11,596 nt of DNA from Phycisphaerales bacterium (GTDB lineage: Bacteria > Planctomycetota > Phycisphaerae > Phycisphaerales > SM1A02), in contig JAKVBR010000040.1 of assembly GCA_022447165.1 (NCBI GenBank), positions 1 to 11,596 on the forward strand, given 5' to 3'. Below the pieces are notes generated by a model. It saw only the letters and a program-made list of their open reading frames with translations. It did no database searches and had not been told where the DNA came from. Positions 1-5,550 of this stretch are shown here, piece after piece. The translations under genes were made by a program, and so were the position numbers. The stretch's first letter is position 1; the number at the start of each line of letters is the position of its first letter.

Positions 1-1086
1 TTAAGTCTGACACTTGCAGAGTTAGGTGATTATGAAGGCGCGATTCATCTGTGCTCTGGTATTGGTGGTTATCAACCTGCGATCTGGCAACTTGGATATT
101 GGCACCTCGATTTAGGCGAGTATGAAAAGGCAATTGCCTGTTTTGATAATGCTATTGCTCAAAATGCAAGCGCTGCAGCAGCAATCATTGGCAAATCTCG
201 TGTTTATATCGCTCAAAATAGATTTGAGGAAGCAGTTGAGATTCTTCGTGATGTTCAGAATCGGGGCGGATCTCATCCATATGTAACATTCCTACTAGGA
301 ACAGCCTTGCAGCGAATGGGAAAGCATGACATAGCGACTCCTTTGCTGAATGCTCCCGTTCCCGTTCCATTACAGTGGGATGATCCATGGTTCTTAAATA
401 TGCAAGATTTAAAACGAGGCTTTGCCGCTTCATTTAATCGTGCAACCCAGAAGTTGGATAATGGTAACTTTGATGGAGCGCTCGCTGATTTGAAAGCGTT
501 GCATCAGAAGTATCCAGAAAATGTCACAGTAACGAATAACCTTGGGGCAGTCTACTTGGAGTTAAACCGACCACAAGATGCGATCAAAATTATAGCTAAA
601 GGATTAACACATGCACCAAATCACGCCCCATCGCATTTGTCACTTAGCTTGGCTTTGATACGATTGGACGCATTAGAAGAAGCAGAAGAATCTGCATTAA
701 AGGCAATTGAGTTTCAGCCTTCTTTTGGGATGGCCTACGTCACTGCTGGCAGGATAGCACTAATGAATAGGGATTTGCAACTTGCCAGAAAACGTTTAGA
801 GAAAGCGATGGCTATAGGCACAAACAATCCTGTTAATAGACAAATGTTAGCGATGATTTATCTAGACTTAAATATGAACGTAGACGCATTAAATCAGTTT
901 CAGCTCGTGTTGCAGGCAGATCCTATGCAGACAATGAGTATTGGGGGGAAGGCAGTCGCACTTCTCAGATTGGGAATGAAAGAGGAGGCAATGGAAGTGT
1001 TAAGAAATGCTGATATTGAGTTTCCAAATGATCCAAACATTCGCCGTGCTATGAACACTGTTTTACAAGAAGGGAGAATGCAGTGA
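1..1086 (+). CDS. TPR-repeat protein, 5' end cut off by window edge
   Basis: The frame is open from the first base, so the true start lies outside the window; 361 residues are visible before TGA at 1084-1086. The visible part is almost entirely tandem 34-residue helical hairpins of the tetratricopeptide type. Recognisable units are 'GEYEKAIACFDNAIAQN' near visible residue 40 and 'NFEGAL'-like 'NFDGALADLKALHQKYP' near 155. Four more follow to about residue 345, such as 'LNRPQDAIKIIAKGL' and 'LGMKEEAMEVLRNADI'. TPR arrays are protein-interaction scaffolds with no catalytic residues. The gene overlaps the next one by four bases (GTGA), so the two are translationally coupled. In planctomycetes and related bacteria, TPR proteins are often paired with CRTAC1/UnbV-like proteins, which fits here. 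The partner and the cellular location are unknown because the N-terminus is missing. An internal TTG at 307 is not a credible start, since the TPR pattern continues upstream of it. Confidence 0.85.
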   Translation, partial: LSLTLAELGDYEGAIHLCSGIGGYQPAIWQLGYWHLDLGEYEKAIACFDNAIAQNASAAAAIIGKSRVYIAQNRFEEAVEILRDVQNRGGSHPYVTFLLGTALQRMGKHDIATPLLNAPVPVPLQWDDPWFLNMQDLKRGFAASFNRATQKLDNGNFDGALADLKALHQKYPENVTVTNNLGAVYLELNRPQDAIKIIAKGLTHAPNHAPSHLSLSLALIRLDALEEAEESALKAIEFQPSFGMAYVTAGRIALMNRDLQLARKRLEKAMAIGTNNPVNRQMLAMIYLDLNMNVDALNQFQLVLQADPMQTMSIGGKAVALLRLGMKEEAMEVLRNADIEFPNDPNIRRAMNTVLQEGRMQ

Positions 1087-2714
1087 ATAGGTTAGTTGGT
1101 TTGTTATTGTGTACCTGCTTTAGTTGCAGCGAATCAGCAGACAATGCGGTCCATGAAGTGGTTGAAGTTTCTTCAAACTGGTTTGTCGATAGCAGTGAAG
1201 AGTATGGAGTATCTATCCCATGGATTAGCGGTGATTCAGGCTCATTTTACATGCCTGAGATTACTGGTGGCGGTGCCGCGGTGTTTGACTATGATAAGGA
1301 TGGCGATTTGGATCTGTATATTGTTCAGGGTGGATCGTTTACTGACAACTTAGAAACAACCAATCAACTCTTAAGAAACGATGGTGATAAGTTCACAGAT
1401 GTATCTAGTGAAAGTAATACGAGTGACAACGGTTACGGTATGGGCGTTGCAACTGGTGACTTTGACAATGACGGATTTGTCGATTTGTACATCTCAAACG
1501 TTGGAGAAAATGTTCTTCTTAAAAACAATGGTGACGGTACGTTTAATGATGTAACAGTGGATGCTGGTGTTGGGGACGACGGCTGGGGCGCATCTGCTGC
1601 ATTTGCAGATTTTGACCAAGACGGAGATTTAGACTTGTACGTAATTAATTATCTTGTTTGGAGTTATGGTTTAGAACTGACGTGTTACAACGAAAAGGGA
1701 TTGCAAGATTACTGCTCCCCTACAAATTACATGGCACCTGCAAGGGATACGCTCTATCGAAACAATGGAGATGGTACATTTACAGATGTCAGCGAGCGTG
1801 CAGGTCTCGGTTCACGCTTTGGTACAGGTCTTGGTGTGCTCTGCCAAGATTACTCTGGCGATGGGCTTATTGACATTTTTGTTGCAAATGATGGAATGCC
1901 AGATCAACTTTGGTTAAACAAAGGTGATTTCACTTTTGTCGATGTTGCACCAATTCGCGGATGTGCCCTTGACGATGAAGGCATTGCAAAAGCTGGGATG
2001 GGCGTCACTACTGATGATTTCGATTTTGATGGAGATTTCGATATTATTGTTTGCAACTTGACGGGCGAATCAGATTCACTCTATCGAAATGATGGTGAGT
2101 TTTTCACGGATGTAACAGCAAAACATGGCATTCGTACATCGACAAGGCATGCGACTCGTTTTGGGCTTGGACTCGTTGACTTTGATAATGATGGTTTCCT
2201 AGATTTGTTTGAAGCAAATGGTCGAGTACAACAGACTGGATCCCAATATAGTGATGACCCCTTTGCAGAACCAAATCACTTACTTAAGGGTCATGCTCAT
2301 GGTTGGCAAGTGGTCCTCGATGATGCAGTACAACAGATAGCAACATCTAGGGGAGCTGTATTTGCTGATTTCAATAACGACGGCAAAATGGACATCTATG
2401 TCATCAATAGGGATTCACCCTCTCAACTCCTTGTCAATGTCCATGAAGATGCAAACCAATACGCTCAGTTAACAGTGTCTAACAAAAATGGAGCCCCTGC
2501 ACTTGGAGCGATTGTACGATGTCAGGTAGGTGACAAACAAGTTACAAAATCAGTTCAAACAGCCTACAGCTATCTCACTGCAAACGACCCAAGGGTTCAT
2601 GTAGGACTTGGAAACGAGAATAAGCTAAAAAATGTAGTTGTAGAGTGGATTGGAGGAACAGTAACGGAATTTGGTGATTTAGAAGCAGGGCAACATCTCC
2701 TTCAACAGCCATAA
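1083..2714 (+). CDS. Exported FG-GAP/VCBS beta-propeller protein with C-terminal ASPIC/UnbV domain (CRTAC1-like)
   Basis: This 543-residue protein starts at GTG 1083, which overlaps the stop of the TPR gene; AGGGAG at 1071-1076 lies six bases upstream. Residues 1-15 are a short signal peptide ending in a Cys-rich stretch (CTCFSC). It could be a lipoprotein signal, but the residues before Cys15 do not fit a canonical lipobox. Seven calcium-binding D-x-D-x-D-G-type loops follow at about residues 69, 127, 177, 256, 312, 367 and 429 (for example DYDKDGDLD, DFDNDGFVD, DFNNDGKMD). Most are followed by 'L/I-Y/F-V/I', the pattern of a seven-bladed FG-GAP propeller as in integrin alpha and CRTAC1. Residues 465-540 match the ASPIC/UnbV domain: 'GAIVRCQVGDKQ', 'YLTANDPRVHVGLG', 'VVVEWIGG'. 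Such proteins are extracellular or periplasmic and Ca-dependent, with presumed binding roles; the exact ligand is unknown. It probably acts with the coupled TPR protein. Confidence 0.93.
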   Translation: MNRLVGLLLCTCFSCSESADNAVHEVVEVSSNWFVDSSEEYGVSIPWISGDSGSFYMPEITGGGAAVFDYDKDGDLDLYIVQGGSFTDNLETTNQLLRNDGDKFTDVSSESNTSDNGYGMGVATGDFDNDGFVDLYISNVGENVLLKNNGDGTFNDVTVDAGVGDDGWGASAAFADFDQDGDLDLYVINYLVWSYGLELTCYNEKGLQDYCSPTNYMAPARDTLYRNNGDGTFTDVSERAGLGSRFGTGLGVLCQDYSGDGLIDIFVANDGMPDQLWLNKGDFTFVDVAPIRGCALDDEGIAKAGMGVTTDDFDFDGDFDIIVCNLTGESDSLYRNDGEFFTDVTAKHGIRTSTRHATRFGLGLVDFDNDGFLDLFEANGRVQQTGSQYSDDPFAEPNHLLKGHAHGWQVVLDDAVQQIATSRGAVFADFNNDGKMDIYVINRDSPSQLLVNVHEDANQYAQLTVSNKNGAPALGAIVRCQVGDKQVTKSVQTAYSYLTANDPRVHVGLGNENKLKNVVVEWIGGTVTEFGDLEAGQHLLQQP

Positions 2715-2720
2715 ATTATT

Positions 2721-2744
2721 TATAATACTCCGTATGAAAAGGAG
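2721..2744 (+). promoter_or_regulatory. Probable promoter -10 box and ribosome binding site of the superoxide dismutase gene
   Basis: A perfect TATAAT lies at 2721-2726, just after the upstream stop codon (2712-2714). AAGGAG at 2739-2744 is six bases before the ATG. No good -35 hexamer sits at the expected distance; the nearest sequence there, TCCTTC at 2698-2703, is a poor match. The leader would be short, about 20 bases. The arrangement suggests the dismutase gene can be transcribed separately from the TPR/UnbV pair, though read-through is also possible since no terminator separates them. Confidence 0.5.
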
Positions 2745-2750
2745 ACTAAA

Positions 2751-3392
2751 ATGACTTTTACACTTCCAGAACTAGGATATAGTTTTGACGCTTTAGAACC
2801 GCATATTGATGCTCGAACGATGGAGATTCATCACGATAAACATCATGCTGGATACGTTGCAAAATTGAACGCCGCGGTTGATGGAACTGAGTACAGTGAC
2901 AAAACGCTTGGAGAGTTGATTTCCAACCTCGACGCTCTACCCGAAGACATGAGGGGAGCCGTACGCAACAATGGTGGCGGACATTGGAACCACACACTAT
3001 TTTGGAAGGTGATGGCACCAGGTAGTGGTGACGGTCCAAGTGGTGAGTTTGCTGATTCAATCAACAACGCATTTGGTTCACTTGATGGCTTGAAAGAAGC
3101 ATTTGCAAATAGCGCAGCAACTCGTTTTGGTTCAGGTTGGGCTTGGCTCGTTTCAGACTCGAATGGATGCTTAACAGTAGTATCAACTCCAAATCAAGAT
3201 AATCCAATAATGGATAGCAATTGTTGTCCAATTTTGGGCATCGATGTTTGGGAGCATGCTTACTATTTGAACTACCAAAACAGGCGACCAGATTACATTA
3301 CAGCATGGTGGAATGTAGTGAATTGGGGCGTGGTTCATGAATTCTGGGAGAAGGCAAAAGCTGGTGAGCCTTGTAGTTGCTGCTCTGGATAA
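2751..3392 (+). CDS. sodA: Superoxide dismutase, Mn/Fe family with Mn-type signature
   Basis: The protein (213 residues) converts superoxide to oxygen and hydrogen peroxide, normally in the cytosol; no signal peptide is visible. The N-terminal alpha-hairpin domain begins TLPELGY and ends near residue 90; the C-terminal alpha/beta domain follows. All four metal ligands are in place by comparison with the E. coli enzyme: His27 in MEIHHDKHH, His81 in GGGHWNHTLFW, Asp165 and His169 in GIDVWEHAYYLNY. Gly77 and Gln149 (in TPNQDNP) are the outer-sphere residues typical of manganese enzymes; iron enzymes usually carry Gln in the first position and Ala in the second. Tyr35 and the WWNVVNW helix are conserved. 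Length is normal for the family. The odd feature is the tail, PCSCCSG, with three cysteines in four positions, plus CysCys at 158-159. It has its own ribosome site and ends in a strong terminator, so it is likely monocistronic. Confidence 0.97.
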   Translation: MTFTLPELGYSFDALEPHIDARTMEIHHDKHHAGYVAKLNAAVDGTEYSDKTLGELISNLDALPEDMRGAVRNNGGGHWNHTLFWKVMAPGSGDGPSGEFADSINNAFGSLDGLKEAFANSAATRFGSGWAWLVSDSNGCLTVVSTPNQDNPIMDSNCCPILGIDVWEHAYYLNYQNRRPDYITAWWNVVNWGVVHEFWEKAKAGEPCSCCSG

Positions 3393-3435
3393 CGTCCGAA
3401 AATTATCTACATTTTTATAGAATTGACCTTAAACC

Positions 3436-3468
3436 AGGCGACACACAACATCTTGTGTGTCGCCTTTT
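3436..3468 (+). terminator. Intrinsic terminator after the superoxide dismutase gene
   Basis: A perfect 13-base-pair stem (arms 3436-3448 and 3453-3465, AGGCGACACACAA against its complement) encloses a four-base loop CATC. It is followed by a short T run (TTTT, 3465-3468). It lies 44 bases after the dismutase stop codon. The T tract is short, but the stem is long and has no mismatch. Confidence 0.9.
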
Positions 3469-3597
3469 CTGTGTACTACTACCTATCGCGCTCAAGCAAT
3501 TACAAGAGGCAAAAGTGGTCATCGCAGTGAGTTATCACATGATGAAAATGTTGTGTTAAAACCGAAAGTTGAACTAGACACGAAGGAAGGATTCAAC

Positions 3598-3798
3598 ATG
3601 CTCACTAAAAATCAAGTCATTGATGCAATTTGTAGATTAAACCCAACAGCCCCAATGCACTGGCTTGCAAGCTTCGATCTTGCTGCTTTAAGAGAGTATT
3701 ACGAACATTTACTCATTACGCTTGAGCCAAGAGGATCGCGTGGATGGGTACGCTCAAGCGACACACCTGCAATTGTTACTCGCAAACCTGCCGCATAA
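3598..3798 (+). CDS. Small conserved-looking protein of unknown function (66 residues)
   Basis: The start at ATG 3598 is chosen because AAGGAAGG (3583-3590) lies seven bases upstream. The frame is open further upstream to 3457, but that would place the coding start inside the dismutase terminator hairpin. The product begins MLTKNQVIDAI, is predicted helical through about residue 45 (NPTAPMHWLASFDLAALREYYEHL), and ends in a short basic tail (ITLEPRGSRGW, then VTRKPAA). There is no signal peptide, membrane segment or cysteine cluster. The spaced aromatic and leucine pattern W-L-x-x-F-x-x-x-x-L-x-x-Y-x-x-H-L looks like a small folded helical domain, not chance translation. I do not recognise the family and cannot assign a function. 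It sits alone between a terminator and a convergent response-regulator gene, so it is probably its own transcription unit. Confidence 0.72.
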   Translation: MLTKNQVIDAICRLNPTAPMHWLASFDLAALREYYEHLLITLEPRGSRGWVRSSDTPAIVTRKPAA

Positions 3799-3916
3799 CT
3801 ATCGCAATTGCCTTCAAGGGCCTGCCCCTCCCTTTGTCAGAGGTTGATGACTCCCCCATTAGCATCCTCTCACAGAGCGCGGGACAGGCTCTTGTCGTTT
3901 ATAGGGGCTCCCCTTC
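3799..3916. repeat. Long imperfect inverted repeat in the gap between convergent genes
   Basis: The 118-base gap is visibly richer in G and C than its surroundings. The stretch 3815-3843 pairs with 3866-3894: 23 of 29 positions are Watson-Crick complementary, with at least one further wobble pair on either strand, and the arms enclose a 22-base loop. A second short GC-rich hairpin, AGGG/CCCT, sits at 3903-3914 just beyond the response-regulator stop codon. Neither arm is followed by a T run, so this is not a classical intrinsic terminator, though it could still act as a bidirectional transcript-end structure. It could also be a REP-like or miniature mobile element; that needs more copies elsewhere, which this window cannot show. 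Confidence 0.55.
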
Positions 3917-4357
3917 TTACTCCCTGTCGAATTCTTGTTTAACTAAAGATAACTCTAGGAGTGATTTAACTCGTGCTATCAGTTCGATCTTATTGACTGG
4001 CTTAGTGATGAAATCATTTGTGCCGCATTCCACTGCACGTTCATAATCACTGACTTCATTGAGTGCTGTAACCATTATGACGACAGTGTCACGAGTTGAT
4101 GGTTGAGATTTTATCTTCTGGCAAACTTCAAACCCGCTCATTCGAGGCATCATGACATCTAAGATGACGAGGTTTGGGCATGAGCGCTCAATCGATTCAA
4201 TCGCCTCAACACCGTCTGAAGCTGTGCGAATCTGGCATGGTAGTTCTTCAAGGAACGCTTGCATGAGTTCAAGGTTCTGAGCGTTATCGTCAACAAGCAA
4301 TATTGTTGCTTTCGAGAGGTCGATTTGTGGTGCTACTTCTTGGGTATTCTGATTCAC
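3917..4357 (-). CDS. Stand-alone response-regulator receiver protein (CheY-like)
   Basis: The 146-residue protein is one receiver domain (about residues 17-137) with a short polar N-terminal leader and no output domain. The phosphorylation site is complete: acidic pair Asp23-Asp24 (ILLVDDN), phospho-acceptor Asp67 (LVILDVMMPRMSGFE), switch Thr97 (IMVTALN), Phe116 at the aromatic switch position, and Lys119 (FITKPV). It would take a phosphate from a histidine kinase and signal through protein contacts, in the cytosol. No kinase gene is in the window. The start is GTG at 4357-4355, the only possible start before an in-frame upstream stop that leaves the first strand of the domain intact. No Shine-Dalgarno sequence is visible before it, so initiation may be weak or leaderless. 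It is divergent from the 152-residue gene and convergent with the small protein gene. Confidence 0.92.
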   Translation of the reverse strand: MNQNTQEVAPQIDLSKATILLVDDNAQNLELMQAFLEELPCQIRTASDGVEAIESIERSCPNLVILDVMMPRMSGFEVCQKIKSQPSTRDTVVIMVTALNEVSDYERAVECGTNDFITKPVNKIELIARVKSLLELSLVKQEFDRE

Positions 4358-4408
4358 AAGGGTATGCTATCATGTGTCTTTTCTACGTGGTACTTGGAGC
4401 ACACAGTA
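4358..4408. promoter_or_regulatory. Divergent intergenic region with weak promoter candidates
   Basis: The 51 bases separate the GTG start of the receiver gene from the ATG of the rightward gene. For the rightward gene, TTGGGT (4340-4345, inside the receiver coding region) and TATGCT (4363-4368) are 17 bases apart, and GGAG at 4396-4399 is its ribosome site. For the leftward gene the best pair on the minus strand is TTGCCA (complement of 4410-4415) and TACCAC (complement of 4387-4392), also 17 bases apart. Both matches are weak; transcription must nevertheless start hereabouts in both directions. Confidence 0.3.
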
Positions 4409-4867
4409 ATGGCAAAATACTCACCACCATCAATTTGGACTGATGAATTTAACAAGCCTAAAAGCGATGGTTTGCGAGACTTGTTAGATGCTGACCTTAA
4501 GAAAGTGTTTGATAAGGCGAAAGCAAAAATCATGGAATTGGGTGAGGTTGAGGAAGATGTCATCTGGTTTGGTGAGTGTTGGTTTTGGTCAGTTGCCTTC
4601 AAGATCGAAGGTAATGATGAACCACTAGCGATTCTCATTCCTTCTTTAGAAGATTTTCAAATTGCAGCACCACTAAAAGCGGATTTTCTTGAACAACTTT
4701 CCACACGACGGTTAAAACGCTTTGTTCGAGATGGAATTGATCTTGCAATGCCACCACACCAAACAAACTGGGCGATTTGGTCTGTTTCTACAACACCAGC
4801 AATTGATGATGTAATGCCTGTCCTTAAAAGCAAGTACAAGTTTTACGACACGTCTACTGAAGCTTAA
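4409..4867 (+). CDS. Unrecognised soluble protein, 152 residues
   Basis: The start at ATG 4409 is supported by TTGGAG at 4394-4399, nine bases upstream. The frame runs 50 codons further back, but that extension would overlap the divergent receiver gene and reads as unlikely protein (Cys- and Trp-rich, no pattern). The product starts MAKYSPPSIW, has no signal peptide or membrane helix, and carries an amphipathic helix (about 20-45, DLLDADLKKVFDKAKAKI). A beta-like central region follows (VIWFGECWFWSVAFKI, then PLAILIPSLEDFQIAAPL), then a second helix pair (FLEQLSTRRLKRFVRDGI) and a conserved-looking NWAIWSV segment before a C-terminal helix. The many tryptophans and alternating strands suggest one compact alpha/beta domain. 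I do not recognise the family. Its stop codon shares TTAA with the stop of the convergent operon. Confidence 0.8.
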   Translation: MAKYSPPSIWTDEFNKPKSDGLRDLLDADLKKVFDKAKAKIMELGEVEEDVIWFGECWFWSVAFKIEGNDEPLAILIPSLEDFQIAAPLKADFLEQLSTRRLKRFVRDGIDLAMPPHQTNWAIWSVSTTPAIDDVMPVLKSKYKFYDTSTEA

Positions 4868-5550
4868 TCAGGTTTCACCCATCTACCATTTTTATAGTGT
4901 GTGTTTGCATGGTTTACGTTGTACATCGAAGCTAAATCCTCGTTGATATTCATGGAAGCGGGAGATCCATCCGTTGCCACATAATTAGCAGACCAACTAG
5001 AAGCCCCTCCGAGAACATGAAGTTCAACCTGAAGTGTCGCTCTTATCATATTTTCTGTTAAAACTGTTCTGCGTGTTTGATTTGTAGTTGTTTGTGGCAA
5101 AGTATCAAAGAGGTAATACCACGGACTCAGTAATTCAAGTTCATCCTTTTTAATCTGAATTCCCTTGCGGATCTTTGTAAGCACCTTGCATATTTCCACT
5201 GCTTGTGCCGGTTGGGATTCAATGGATAGGGTCTCACTCTGTACAACTGAAGGGACTACAAGCTGGTGTGTTGTGGGGATAAAAGCTCTTAATTTGTTTC
5301 GTTGGATTAAGTCACTTTCAATAGAGATCAGGCCGAGAATTGAGTGGTTCCTGAGTTGTGGATCAATAATAGAAGCAATGATAAACAAGTGCTCAACATC
5401 CTTACGCTCATCTTCAGTAATTCCGTCTGAGATGATATCTTCGGCCGCTTGGATATAGGTCAAGCCATTGAATCGGCTGAGTGAGTCGCTCCAATGCGAG
5501 GGCTGAATGAGAGAAAGTGTGAGGACTATTGGGATAGAAAAGTGAATCAT
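4864..5550 (-). CDS. Last gene of the ExbD operon: exported protein of unknown function, 228 residues
   Basis: ATG 5550-5548 overlaps the stop of the preceding gene as ATGA, and AAAGGA lies seven bases upstream, so translation is coupled to it. Residues 4-16 (FSIPIVLTLSLIQ) form a hydrophobic N-terminal segment, likely a signal peptide although it lacks a basic residue. Residues 30-90 are helical (AAEDIISDGITEDERKDVEH, then FIIASIIDPQLRNHSILGLI), and 112-145 form a second helical stretch. The C-terminal part (about 160-228) looks beta/loop-rich and ends NGRWVKPD. There are no cysteine pairs or obvious catalytic motifs. I do not recognise the family. Position at the end of an ExbD operon suggests an envelope protein working with the two large upstream products; that is inference. 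Its stop overlaps the stop of the opposite-strand gene. Confidence 0.82.
   Translation of the reverse strand: MIHFSIPIVLTLSLIQPSHWSDSLSRFNGLTYIQAAEDIISDGITEDERKDVEHLFIIASIIDPQLRNHSILGLISIESDLIQRNKLRAFIPTTHQLVVPSVVQSETLSIESQPAQAVEICKVLTKIRKGIQIKKDELELLSPWYYLFDTLPQTTTNQTRRTVLTENMIRATLQVELHVLGGASSWSANYVATDGSPASMNINEDLASMYNVNHANTHYKNGRWVKPD

Noticed and set aside
2751..3392. Iron-type superoxide dismutase
   Set aside because: GGGH at residues 75-78 and Gln149 in TPNQDNP are the manganese-type pattern; the iron-type AAQ motif is missing. Cambialistic use of either metal cannot be excluded.
3457..3597. N-terminal extension of the 66-residue protein back to 3457
   Set aside because: It would begin inside the terminator hairpin of the dismutase gene, has no ribosome site and reads as unpatterned protein; ATG 3598 has a strong one.
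3799..3916. CRISPR array or tRNA in the GC-rich gap
   Set aside because: There is only one inverted pair and no direct repeats with spacers; the arms do not fold as a cloverleaf with tRNA-conserved bases.
4259..4408. 50-residue N-terminal extension of the 152-residue protein
   Set aside because: It overlaps the divergent receiver gene by about 100 bases, lacks a ribosome site and is rich in Cys and Trp without pattern; it is a shadow of the receiver coding strand.
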